From assembly GCA_003427395.1 (NCBI GenBank), contig BFEA01000101.1:894210-930598 (forward strand): a DNA stretch of 36,389 nucleotides, in the 5' to 3' direction. The notes beneath the pieces were generated by a model. That model had not been told where the DNA came from, did no database searches, and saw nothing but the letters and a program-made list of their open reading frames with translations. Numbering within the stretch: the first letter of the stretch is position 1; each line of letters opens with the position of its first letter. Positions 19,009 through 30,347 of this stretch are shown here, piece by piece. The position numbers were made by a program, and so were the translations under genes. The DNA is from Chara braunii (taxonomy: Eukaryota > Streptophyta > Charophyceae > Charales > Characeae).

Positions 19009-21880
19009 TTAAGATGGAATGAAAATTTGAAATTTAGAATGTAATTTTACTCTAGAATGATTATTTAATTCTGAGAAATTTTTCTGTTGTAATCCAATTT
19101 TGCCTTTCTTTTCGCTTTTCCATCTCCATGCCACATATGTTATGCTTTGCCATCCAGGCGAAGATTCGTTCTCAACTCGCCATGTTTTGTTCCACGCGTC
19201 TTCGTACAACTTGTACATATCGGTCTCTTTGCCTTGTGGCCTCCAATACTGCACGAGAATTTTCTCTGAGTCCTGTGATATTTCTTGTACAAGCCCTACC
19301 AAAAAACTAGTAACTCCTTTCTCTACATTCTCGTCTGGAGCGCGCATCACTACTAAACAACCGACACCAACATGCTTTGCCGGGTCGAATTCCAGTTTTG
19401 GGCCATCACTCTTATAACCCACGAAAAATTGCTTCCTCGGCGGCGAATCGACAACGGGCAGTTCCACCTTCAACTCTTCTACTCTTTCCGTCACAGGCGA
19501 TGGCCAGAAAGGAGTTGACAGAGGAATGGGTTCGGAGTTCTTATCCGGTTTCAGCTTATTGAACATATCTAACTCTTTCTCCCAGTACTCCAGGCGGCTT
19601 GTTTTCAGTTGACGTTTCCAATCGTCATGTTTCTCAAATTATGGCCGCTCGTCTCTCCACTCCTCGACCAAAGCACTCACACCTTGGTGACCTTTAATAA
19701 AGTCTCCGTTGTCTAAGTTCAACTTTAAGCTACATGGTTCTAACGGAAATGACGGCCCCGCCCATCTTCTCTGTTGATCCCGCTTGAACCAATAAATTGC
19801 TCCGCCCTCCGGCAACCACTCACTGTCATTGCAATGTTCTTTGTAGACCATCGCTGAGTTCTCTCCGTCCATATAGAACTTAAACAGGTGTGGAGTGGAA
19901 TGACCACCAATACGCTTATCCAGAAAGTTTTGGATTGCACCTTTCCAATCCGCCATCTCATCAATAAATGTGCAGGCGACCTCATCCTTTGTAAAATTTC
20001 TAAGTGCGGCGAACAACTCGTTCATCGTGTAAGCATCCGTGTCAGCCAGTTTTCTGGCAAACAAGCTGAACTTTGCATCGATGTCCGTACGTGTGTGACC
20101 TACTATCATAAATCCCATTTCGACAACCTCGAAAATACGGAACTTGACCAATAATGCCAGATACGCGAACACATATTTGTTTTTGTTTTGACTACCGCAG
20201 TTGTCCGCTTGGAGTCTGAAAACAGGAGGCAATACTCGCGATTGTCTCTGCACATCTCTCAACACCTTCGCGATCGATGACGCTATCGAATTCGGACCAT
20301 GTGGAAACACAGGAAACCATGTGTGCACAAGAATGTGTGGACTCCTCCCATGCACGAGAATGCCAGTGAGGTTTGTTTTCATCATTGTGTGGTTGTCCAT
20401 TGCCTTCGATGTGCGATTTCTGGCTGTGTGAGGAATCAGAGTTTTTGCTTGGTCCATACCATCAATTATGATGCATAAGTTTTTTTCTCTCATAAACCTA
20501 GATTCGGTCGACCATATGTCGTAGTGCTGCCGATGCGCCTCCTGCAACAATCTATGCCGATTCAGTTTCGCAACAAGACGGCGTCTTGCGTCTGGCTTGG
20601 CCCCTTCAATCAGGTCTGTTTGTTTTGTGCAGTAATTGCATCTAGCGTAGTCTGTCGATCTAGCAAGGTGAACATGCCAGAAGAAATCACGCCACAAACT
20701 TCCGAAGACTCGCAAAGAGCAATAGTCTATGTCCTGTTGTTGCAGTCGTTGTTTGATGCTCTCATAAACGTCTTTTTTTGTTGCATATGTCGGAGGCAGT
20801 CTGACCGATGGTCTTATCACGTAGTCTTTGCTCATGTCTGTCTGGTCAGGCATCGCGTCACCCTCCTCCATGATCATTGTCTTAAATGTTTTGAAAGCAA
20901 TGGCGTGAGCGGCAGACGTCGTAGAATGTCATTTCCTACCATGAATAGGCAGCACCCTGCCGTCTTCATGCAAATCGTTGTAGAATGTGTACGTGTTTCT
21001 GGAAAACCCAATTATGTAACATCAGGCTTGGACACATACTCTATGTTTTTCCACGACTGGTTTTACCACTTTCGTCTGATTTTCAATACACGTGAAACTA
21101 TCCAATTGTTTTATCCACCACTTCCGCCTCTCCACCGGTGTCAGCGATCTGTATCTCATTTTTGCCCGGTATACCTCATCTACTGTCATCTTCGAACAAC
21201 ATTGTAATTTCGTACAACACTTTTTCTTCAGCACCGCACTGCATTCCTCGATGGTGCATTTCCTATCTAATGACTTTTCTAATGTGTCACTCCTTCTCTT
21301 CCTCTTGCGATATGTGTATGCCCTTTTGCCTCTCTCAGATCCTAAATCGGTCAACAAGGACACCAACTCACATCCCCTTCCCAGTACACTCTTAGTATTG
21401 GCATCCAGAATAACGTCACAGATTGAATTCGACGGCTTGTTCGTTCCGATCGTCCATGGCGCCGGCGTCTTTATGACCACCATCCGGCTTGTCGATGGCA
21501 TGCATTGCACTTTGTGCGCAAAGTCCATCCCGAGGTTGAGCAACATGGGCTTGACGGACCTCTTTAATAATGTCATCGAAGTTCAATCGCCGGACTATAG
21601 TGTTGGATGGGTGAGCACAGCCTCCAAGCAACTGTTGCTTTTTACGAGGACTTCGTATGGACAGTGGCGATGATCTTCGTGTACGATGACTTCCACGCAA
21701 TGAAGGGGATCTGCTCTCACCGCTGGAGACAAGCTGAGGTATCGTGCAATTCCTCGGACATTGGACAGATGGTTGCGACCCATGAGGACAACTTCCTTTC
21801 TCACTGTGGTGGAACGGAGTGTGCATAGTTTCTGCAAGGCAGTTGTAAACGATACCCAGTAAGGAGTAAGCAACGGACAA
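19009..21880 (-). pseudogene. DUF7869-type transposase-like gene, inactivated
   Basis: A minus-strand frame runs from about 21,576 to about 19,090, broken only by TGA at 21,022-21,024, TGA at 20,929-20,931 and TAA at 19,639-19,641. Order: basic region; cysteine cluster KKKCCTKLQCCSKMT with a SLTPVERRKWW helix, typical of the N-terminal part of these proteins; a CNYCTK zinc pair; CIIIDGMDQAK; LQADNCGSQNKNKYVFAYLA; and GHTRTDIDAKFS. The last three blocks are the hallmark of the DUF7869 family. Their spaced Asp residues in a fold that looks RNase H-like suggest, but do not prove, a transposase/integrase origin. The C-terminal part (19,566 to about 19,090) looks like a BAH/SH3-like region (VGVGCLVVMRA, ILVQYWRPQGK). 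The N-terminal part (21,880-21,416) is in another frame, so one frameshift or an intron is needed near 21,570. It is flanked on both sides by satellite. No function in the host is implied. Confidence 0.75.
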
Positions 21881-23365
21881 TCATATTCGGCACAGTAGAA
21901 ACCCATGTTTGGGTAAGTGTCGTGCCGACGCCCGACCATCTGACGACACAGTTTATGCACGACACCGACGCTCTGACGGTCCAGCTTCAAAACGACACCT
22001 GACCATTGGTCGTCCTCGCACGATGCCTGGCCATCACAGGGTTGTTGCAGGCACGAACACCCGACAATACGATGGTCCAACTTCGGCACGACACTCGACT
22101 ACTAATGGTCGTGCGTTGACACGATGGCCGTCGACTGACAAATAGAAACTCCGGCTTCGGTCCGACACCTGACCGTCGCAAGGATAGGCACGGACACCTG
22201 ACCACCAGATGGTCCATCTTCGACACGACACGACACCTGACCATACGACGGTGCAGCTTCGGGGTGACATCCGACCAAATTGGTCCTGCAGTTTTCGCCC
22301 GACGCCCGACCATCACTGAGTTTTGGCATGCACGAAGACCCGACAATATGATGGTCCAACTTCTCCATGACGTTTGACTATCTGATGTATATCGCATTTC
22401 GACCACGTCTCGCGCCAACCATGTGATGCTCCGGCTTCGACATGACACGTGACCATCACACAATCTAGACAGGCAAGGATACCCGACCACCAAATGGTCC
22501 AGTTTTGCCGCAATATCTAGCCGCCAGATGGTCCACGCAGGGAGGGACCTTGACTGGACCATCTAACGGCCCGGCTTCGGCAAAACATCCGATGGACCAG
22601 CTCCGCAAAACACACTTGCATGACATCCGAGACCTTTGTCATCCATTCTCATTTCGAAATGCAAAAAAACATATCACCCTAGCGCCCTCACACCGAACCC
22701 GTATAAACAGGACAAATATGAACCGAACGTCAACAACTCTGGTGTTTCCCCGGTTGCGTGTTTTGAAAATGCTGAGATGTATTTTGTTCTTACAAAACCG
22801 CACTTCCGTACCAACGACTCTCCAATACAATCTCTGTTAATTATGGCCTCCATTTCGAACTCATGCCATTCGAGGTGCTCAGCCATCTGCTCTTTGGGTG
22901 GCATAATGTCTAACCTTCTATCGGCGGCCAGAAATTGAACTACTTCTAAACGGCGGCCAACGACGCGGAGCTTACTACGAGTTACGAAAACAACAATGTC
23001 GGTCAACCTCCCACGGATGGTTGTGACCCGTGATGGCAGTTGTAAACAATACCAAGGAAGGAGTAAGCAACCGACAATCGTATTCGGCACGTCCGAAACC
23101 CATGTTCGGCCAAAANCCCCGCCACGACGCCCAACCATCTAACGACATAGTTTATGCACAACACTGACGTTCTGATGGTCCAGCTTCGAAACGACACCTG
23201 GCCATTGGATGGTCCAGCTTCGGCACGACACCCGACAATACGATTATCCAGCTTCGGCACGACACCCGACTATCTAATGGTCGTGCATTGGCACGACGGC
23301 CGATGACTGGCAAATTGAAACTCAGGCTTCGGTCCGACACCTGACCGTCGCAAGCGAACTGTCCT
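21837..23365. repeat. About 1.2-kb segmental duplication in satellite
   Basis: About 190 bp starting GGCAGTTGTAAAC at 21,837 recur at 23,034. A second matching pair, CTTCGGTCCGACACCTGACC, lies near 22,155 and 23,325. The offset is about 1.2 kb, so a block of satellite plus leader was duplicated. Between these anchors are many dyad monomers (GATGGTCCA, then GCTTCGGCACGACACCCGAC). One undetermined base is at 23,116. In minus orientation the shared leader precedes both the DUF7869 relic and the fragment at 22.7-23.0 kb. Confidence 0.75.
22674..23035 (-). pseudogene. Short unknown minus-strand coding fragment
   Basis: Inside a 154-codon frame, the portion from GRLTDIVVFVTRSK to MPPKEQMAEHLEWHEFEMEA and on to ATGETPELLTF looks like coding sequence rather than satellite, but I recognise no family. 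A diverged second copy of its 3' end occurs near 24,380-24,520 (ATGETPQRLTF on the same strand, and the DNA string CCGAACCCGTATAAACA in both). It follows the same leader sequence as the DUF7869 relic, so it may be the start of a related element. Confidence 0.3.
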
Positions 23366-23374
23366 CTCGTCCTG

Positions 23375-24125
23375 CCATCCAACCAGCTAACCGTCTTTAG
23401 ACTACCATCCCACCGTCCAAGCATCCCTTCCCTCTTCCATCCCACCATCCTGCCATCCTCTCGTCCATCCCACCATCCTACCGTCCTTCAATTTCACCAC
23501 GTGTGACATCATTCTATCCTACCATCCTGTCGTCCTCGCATCCGACCATTCCGTCGCCCCGCCACCCTTCCATCCCATCATCCTACCATTTCGTCACCCA
23601 CCATCTCGCCGTCCTACCATTTCGCCACCCGCCATCCTTTCCGTTCTACTGTCCTGTCTTCCCGGCATCCGACCATCCCGTCACCCCACCATCATCCTGT
23701 CGTTTCGCCACGCACGACATCCTTCCACCCTACCCTCCTGTCGTCCTGGCATCCGACCGTCCCGTGAGTGTCACCCACCATCTTGCCATCCCGACACCCC
23801 GCAATGAGATGTCATACCAGCACACTATCCTCTCTTCCATCCTACCATCCTTCCATCCCACCGACCCGCCACCCAACCATTCGGTCTTCCATCCTGCCTT
23901 CCTCTCTTCCATCCGAGCACCCTGTCGCCCTAGCGTCCGAGCATCCTGCCATCCTGCCGTCCTGCCATCCAACCGTCCTACCATCTGTCCTGCCATTCCA
24001 CCATCCACCCATCCTGCCATCCCGCTGCGCAACCAGCCTCCCTTCCCACCATCCAACCACCCCGCCATCCGACCACCCCACCATCCAACCACCCTCTTTT
24101 CTTTCCATTTGTCCTGCATGCGTCC
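23375..24125. repeat. ACCATCCN satellite block
   Basis: Imperfect 8-bp repeats (CCATCCTG, CCATCCCA, CCGTCCTA) fill the interval. The open frames on both strands encode 8-residue periodic peptides and are repeat products. Confidence 0.85.
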
Positions 24126-24579
24126 ATCATAGGATTGTGGTAGACACTGACACCCGACAATACGACGGTCCAGCTTCGGCACGACAACTGACTATCTGAT
24201 GCACGTCGCATTCATAAGACTCCCGCACAGTCTAGATAGGCAAGGACACATGGCGATCACAGGGTTGTGGCAGGCATGGACTCTCCACAATACAATGGTC
24301 CAGCTCAGGCACGACGCCCGACGATCGACCATGTGACGGCCCAGCTTCAGCATGACGTCCCGCCCATCTCATTTGCCATCCAGTCCGAATTCGAAACGCA
24401 GAAACGTCCTACCGATGAGCCCTCCCACCGAACCCGTATAAACAAGAGAAAGGTTAATGGAACGTCAACCGCTGAGGCGTTTCCCCGGTTGCACAGGCTT
24501 CCGCGAAATAGCAATTCGAGGCGGGGCACGAGTGTCCAAAATGATTGCCGACATAGAGCCTTTGAGTCGAACACTGAAC

Positions 24580-27500
24580 CTCTATTACCCTACCATCCCA
24601 CCACCCAACCATCCTGACTCCCTCTCGTCCATCCCACCATCCTTTCTCCCATCTCACCATTCCCTCTTTCATCCTGCCATCCCACCATCCTCCCATACCA
24701 CCATCCCACCATCCTCTTTTCCATCCTCTCTCCCATCCCGCCATCCTTTCATGCCACCATCCTACCACCCCACCGTCTTGCCATCCTCTCTTCCATCCTC
24801 TCGTCCTGGCATCCCGCCGACGAACCATCCGACCATCCCGCGGACGAACCATCCGGCTATCCCACAACCAACCGTCCAGACATCCGACCATCCTGCAGTC
24901 CCACGCCCAACCATCCTACCGTCCCAGTATCCAGCCATCCCACCATCTGTCCTGCCATTCAAGTTCCACCATCCTGCCATCCTCTCTCCCATCCTGCCAT
25001 CCTCTCTCCCATCCTGCCATCCTCTCTTCCATCCTACCATCCCACCACCCAACCATCCGGTCCTCCATCCAGCCATCTTACTATCTGTCTTGCCATTCCA
25101 CCATCCAGCCATCCTACCGTCCCCCCACGCAAACATCCACCCTCCCATCCTACCATCCCACCGCCCGACCATCCGGTCTTCGATCCTGACTTCCTCTTTT
25201 CCATCCCACCACCCCACCATCCAACCATCCTACCATCCTCTCTCCCATCTCCCCATTCTCTCTTCCATCCTACCGTCCCACCATCCTGCCATACCACCAT
25301 CCCACCATCCTCATTTTCATCCTCTCTCCCATCCCGCCATCCTTTCATACCACCATCCTAGCACCCCACCGTCTTGCCATCCTCTCTTCGATCCTCTCGT
25401 CTTACTGTCCCACCGACGAACCATCCTACCATCCCACCAACAAACCATCCGACCATCCCACCAACGTACCATCCTGACATCCGACCATCCTGCAGTCCCA
25501 CGCCCAACCATCCTACCGTCCCAGTATCCAGCCATCCCACCATCTCTCCTGCCATTCAAGTTCCACCATCCTGCCATCCTCTCTCCTATCCTGCCATCCT
25601 CTCTTCCATCCTACCATCCCAGCACCCAACCATTTAGTCTATCCAGCCATCCTACTATCTGTCCTGCCATTCCACCATCCAGCCATCCTACTGTCCCCCC
25701 ACGCAAACATCCGCCCTCCCATCCTACCATCCCACCGCCTGACCATTCGGTCTTCGATCCTGACTTCCTCTTTTCCATCCCACCACCCCACCATCCTACC
25801 ATCCTCTCTCCCATCTCCCCATTCTCTCTTCCATCCTACCGTCCCACCATCCTGCCATACCACCATCCCACCATCCTCATTTCCATCCTCTCTCCCATCC
25901 CACCATCCTTTCATACGACCATCCTGCCACCCCACCGTCTTGCCATCCTCTCTTCCATCGTCTCGTCTTACCGTCCCACCGACGAACCATCCTACCATCC
26001 CACCAACAAACCATCCGACCATCCCACCAACGAACCGTCCTGACATTCGACCATCCTGCATGCCCACGCCCAACCATCCTACCGTCCCAGTATCCAGCCA
26101 TCCCACCATCTGTCCTGCCATTCAAGTTCCACCATCCTGCCATCCTCTGTCCGATCCTGCCATCCTCCCTTCCATCCTACCATCCCACCATCCCACCACC
26201 CAACCATCCGGTCTTCCATCCAGCCATCCTACTATCTGTCCTGCCATTCCACCATCCAGCCATCCTACCGTCCCCCCACGCAAACATCCGCCCTCCCATC
26301 CTACCATCCCACCGCCCGACCATCCGGTCTTCGACCCTGACTTCCTCTTTTCCATCCCACCACCCCACCATCCTACCATCCTACCATCCTCTCTTCCATC
26401 CTACCGTCCCACCAACCTGCCATACCACCATCCCACCATCCTCATTTCCATCCTCTCTCCCATCCCACCATCCTTTCATACCACCATCCTGCCACCCCAC
26501 CGTCTTGCCATCCTCTCTTCCATCCTCTCGTCTTACCGTCCCACCGATGAACCATCCCACCACCCCACCAACAAACCATTCGACCATCCCACCAACGAAC
26601 CGTCTTGACATCCGACCATCCTGCAGTCCCACACCCAACCATCCTACGGTCCCAGTATCCAGCCATCCCACCATCCGCCCTGCCATTCAAGTTCCACCAT
26701 CCTACCATCCTCTCTCCCATCTCCCCATCCTCTCTCCCATCCTGCCATCCTCTCTTCCATCCTCTCGTCTTACCGTCCCACCGACGAACCATCCTACCAT
26801 CCCACCAACAAACCATCCGACCATCCCACCAACGAACCGTCCTGACATCCGACCATCCTGCAGTCCCACGCCCAGTCATCGTACCGTCCTAGTATCCAGC
26901 CATCCCACCATCTGTCCTGCCATTCAAGTTCCACCATCCATCCTCTCTCCCATTCTGCCATCCTCTCTTCCATCCTACCATCCCACCACCCAACCATCCG
27001 GTCTTCCATCTAGCCATCCTTCTATCTGCCCTTCCGTTCCACCATCCAGCCATTCTACCGTCCCGCCACGAGAACATCCGCCTTCCCATCCTACCATCCC
27101 ACCGCCCGACCATCCGGTCTTTGATTGTGACTTCCTCTCTTCCATCCTACCAGCCCACCACCCCACCATCCTACCATCCTACCATCCTACCATCCTCTCT
27201 CCCATCTCCCTATTCTCTCGTCCATCCTACCGTCTCACCATCCTGCCATACCACCATCCCACCATCCTCATTTCCATCCTCTCTCCCATCCCGCCATCCT
27301 TTCATACCACCATCCTGCCACCCCATCGTCTTACCATCCTCTCTTCCAACCTCTCTCCCATCCCGCCATCCTTTCATACCACCATCCTGCCACCCCGGTT
27401 GCACAGCCTCTCTCTCTCTCTCTCTGTGCACCCCATCCTGCCATCCCACCACCCGACCGTCCGGTCTTCAATCCTAACTTCCTCTCTTTCATCCCACCAT

Positions 27501-28520
27501 CCTACCATCCTCTCTCCCATCTCACCAGTCTCTCTTCCATTCTACCATCCTGCCATCCTGCCATACCACCATCCCAGCATCCCACCATCCCACCATCCTC
27601 TTTTCCATCCTCTCTCCCGTCCTGCCATCCTTTCATACCACCATCCTGCCACCCCACGGTCTTGCCATCCTCTCTTCCATCCTCTCGTCTTACCCTCCCA
27701 CCGACGAACCATCCTACCACCCCACCAACAAACCATCCGACCATCCCACCAACGAACCGTCCTGACATCCGACCATCCTGCAGTCCCACGCCCAGCCATC
27801 GTACCATCCCAGTATCCAAACATCCCACCATTTGTCCTGCCATTCAAGATCCACCATCCTCTCTCCCATCCTGCCATCCTCTCTTCCATCCTACCATTCT
27901 ACCATCCCACCACCCAACCATCCGAGTCCGGTCTTCCATCCAGCCATCCAACTATCTGTCCTGCCATTCCACCATCCGGCCATCCTACCGTCCCACCACG
28001 CAAACATCCACTCTCCCGTCCTACCATCCAACCACCCAACCACCCAACCATCTGGTCTTCAATTGTGACTTCCTCTCTTCCATCCCACCATCCTACCGTC
28101 CTGCCATCCTTTCTCCCATCTCACCAACGAACTATCCGACCAATGAACTATCCCCATCCCACCAACGACCTGTCCGACCATCCTTTCGTCCCGCCATCCA
28201 CCATCCTCCCATCCTGCCACCCTGACGTCCTGCCATCCCACCATCCTCGCATCCCGCCATCCTGCCATCCTCTCTCCCGTCTCACCATCCTCTCTTCCAT
28301 CCTACAACCACACTATCCTGCCCTGTCACAATCCCACCGTCCTCTTTTCCATCCCACCATCCTTTCATACCACGATCGTACCACCCCACCCTCCTGCCAT
28401 CCTCTCTTCCATCTGCCCGACCATCCCATCATCCAGCCACCCTCTCTTCTTTCCATTTGTCCTGCCATCCCACCATCCTTTCATCCCGCCATCCACCATC
28501 CTACCATCCCGCCGTCACAC
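24580..28520. repeat. 3.9-kb satellite array with about 566-bp higher-order unit
   Basis: ACCATCCY 8-mers organised into a higher-order unit. The landmark CTGCAGTCCCACGCCCA (or close variant) falls at 24,893, 25,490, 26,056, 26,621, 26,858 and 27,778. Three intervals are 597, 566 and 565 bp; 237 and 920 indicate a deletion and a longer unit. CT-rich parts (CCATCCTCTCTTCC) alternate with CCACCAACGAACC parts. Frames of 528 and 677 codons on the plus strand and many on the minus strand are open only because the 8-mer has no stop in any frame. Confidence 0.95.
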
Positions 28521-28936
28521 CGCCCCGTGCTCCAATGATCGACCGACCTTCCGACGGTCCGGCGTCGCCGTGACACCCGACCATCTTGTGGTTCGGGAAG
28601 AAGAGCAGCCCGTTCTGGCGTCGTCATTCCACCGCTCTCTGTGTGCATAGGATCCTGATGTCGTGCCATCCTGCCAAACCGCCTTCCACCCATCCCGCAA
28701 TATCACCCTCATACACATCAAACAACCTCGCTACTCAGCATCTTGTCGTCTCATCGGCCGCTCATCCCCTCATCACTCCCAATCCACTCATGCCATAAGA
28801 CGAAGTAGGGAACCACGGAAGTGTGGTTGATTCCACAAACACAATCTTAACGAACAACTGAAAATAAAACTGAAACATGATGCGTAGGCAACAGGATAAA
28901 CCAGGCACGAAACAGTTAAAAAAAAAAGGTGGAAAA
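28521..28936. other. Satellite edge and unassigned sequence
   Basis: The satellite fades out with a last dyad-like monomer near 28,550-28,590 and isolated CATCC words to about 28,790. No gene is visible. Confidence 0.4.
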
Positions 28937-29260
28937 CTTCGTCAACACGGGTGTGAGTGCGAGTGTTTAGAATATAATGCAGTGCGAACAATAGGCACGA
29001 AAGGTGCATGACAAAGCCCCACAACCACCTACGACGCACTTACAACCAATATGGGTGGTGATTGTCCGTTTGGTAGTTATGAAAGCTTTTCGACCGGGAA
29101 TAGAATATAATGCAGTGCGAACAGTAGGCACGGAAGGTGCGTGACGAAGTCCCACAACCACCTCCGCCGCACTTAGTGCCAACCAGCGGTGATAGTCCGT
29201 TTCATACCTCTGATCAGTATCAGCTGGGTCCTTCGCCAACACGGGTGTGAGTGTGAGTGT
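28937..29260. repeat. Direct repeats, about 105 bp, two copies
   Basis: TAGAATATAATGCAGTGCGA starts copies at 28,968 and 29,101 (period 133 bp); both run through AGGTGC(A/G)TGAC and CCACAACCACCT to TGTCCGTTT/AGTCCGTTT. A flanking phrase, CAACACGGGTGTGAGTG, occurs at about 28,943 and 29,236. AAGGTGCATGA is used again three times at 29.6-29.7 kb. Confidence 0.85.
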
Positions 29261-29729
29261 GAGTGGGTTGTGTGTCGTGTGTGGGAGAGTGTTGGCTTGC
29301 GAGATCTTTCCGCGGTGATTCGGTTGGGGGTGAGGGATGACGAAAAGGGAGGCGCAGCTACTGGCGAAATGTTCGGTCTTTGCGTTAGCCGAAACCTAAC
29401 CGGCGGGCCCACCCCATCCTTGACCACCATGGTTGGGGTGGGGGGGCAACATGCATCCCCTCTGATGGCTGGAGGGAGACAACGAAGCTATATCCGCAGG
29501 GGTCCCCTGTATAAGCCTCAGGAGTTGTGGTAGGCAAGTAGCAAAGGTGAATTGGAAGAACTCCAAAGATGATGAAAGATGTGAGAGAAAAATATAGCGT
29601 AAGAAAGGTGCATGAGAAAAAAAAACGCCCGATAGAAAACAAAGAAAGGTGCATGAGAAAAAGAAAAAAAAAGGTGCATGACACAAATGGAAAGTACCTG
29701 GCAGCACTGGTGTGAACGACACTTTGCAC
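29261..29729. other. Non-coding, AAGGTGCATGA repeats
   Basis: No gene is recognised. The later half has three spaced copies of AAAGGTGCATGA with A-rich linkers (about 29,605, 29,645 and 29,671). Confidence 0.35.
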
Positions 29730-29765
29730 AATAGAAACTACACTTAATCTTAGCCAAAAGGAATG
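29730..29765 (-). pseudogene. U2 snRNA 5' fragment, copy 2
   Basis: The minus strand reads CTTTTGGCTAAGATTAAGTG then TAGTTTCTATT, matching nucleotides from about 12 to 45 of U2 snRNA with few changes. Homology stops on both sides. It lacks the stem-loops and Sm site, so it is a fragment, not a gene. Confidence 0.7.
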
Positions 29766-29870
29766 TTGGTCGTATGAAAAAAAAAAAAGGCCTGAGAAAA
29801 GTACGCATAGAAAAAAAACAAAAACAAAAAACAAAGGCCCGAAAAAAAAACTATATATATATTTTTATGT

Positions 29871-29932
29871 GTTAAACTAATCAGAACAGAAACTACACTT
29901 GATCTTAGCCAAAAGACCGATAAAAGAAAAAA
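29871..29932 (-). pseudogene. U2 snRNA 5'-half pseudogene, copy 1
   Basis: The minus strand reads TCGGTCTTTTGGCTAAGATC then AAGTGTAGTTTCTGTT and CTGATTAGTTTAA, the 5' half of U2 snRNA up to the region before its Sm site. After that it falls into an AT-rich tract. The branch-point-recognition motif, normally GTAGTA, is GTAGTT. No plant snRNA upstream element is visible in front of it. In the living cell U2 pairs with the intron branch site; this copy is not expected to. Confidence 0.8.
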
Positions 29933-30223
29933 AGATTAAAAAAAATACAACGCCCGACTGTCCGGTCTTCAATCCCACCACCCGACCGTCCGGTCTTCAA
30001 TCCTCAGGAGGAAAAAAGAGAGTAGTAAGGCTATCTACCGCCGATCTGACTCTCCACGTCTCCCCCTCTCTTCTACCCCCTCGAGACTTCACATCCTTCT
30101 CCCCCTGCTGCCCACGGGACAGACCTGATGATTGCGCTGACTGTTTTGAAAAAACTAACCACGCACTAAACCTTCTTCTCAGACCATTTTGGTTCTCAAC
30201 ACAAAGTACGAGAAATTGAAAAA

Positions 30224-30228
<5 letters not shown>

Positions 30229-30304
<76 letters not shown>

Positions 30305-30305
30305 N

Positions 30306-30344
<39 letters not shown>
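30229..30344. repeat. (GA)n microsatellite
   Basis: A long GA tract with one undetermined base at 30,305, which probably marks uncertain length. Confidence 0.95.

Positions 30345-30347
<3 letters not shown>

Larger units (their letters stand above)
22620..24560. repeat. Dispersed direct repeat pair (22.6 and 24.4 kb)
   Basis: The stretch around CACCGAACCCGTATAAACA, GAACGTCAAC and GTTTCCCCGGTTGC at about 22,630-22,760 recurs diverged at about 24,365-24,500. Both copies are embedded between satellite monomers at a spacing of about 1.74 kb. Confidence 0.65.

Noticed and set aside
20524-21673. Plus-strand frames of 193 and 227 codons
   Set aside because: Antisense to the recognisable DUF7869 reading frame.
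13858-21880. Stop-codon reassignment (in-frame TAG/TAA as Gln, TGA as Trp)
   Set aside because: TWD40-2 in the same window uses standard codons and terminates normally at TAG, and the interrupted frames are repeat-embedded with frameshifts, so decay is the simpler reading.
24457-26043. 528-codon plus-strand open frame (His/Pro/Ser-rich)
   Set aside because: Entirely ACCATCCN satellite after its first part; the 8-mer has no stop in any frame, so the length has no meaning.
26505-28538. 677-codon plus-strand open frame
   Set aside because: Same satellite artefact, with equally open frames on the minus strand.
29690-29705. TACCTGGCAG on the plus strand, resembling the 5' end of U1 snRNA
   Set aside because: Only about 10 nt match and the following sequence does not fit U1; chance is likely even though a U2 fragment is close by.
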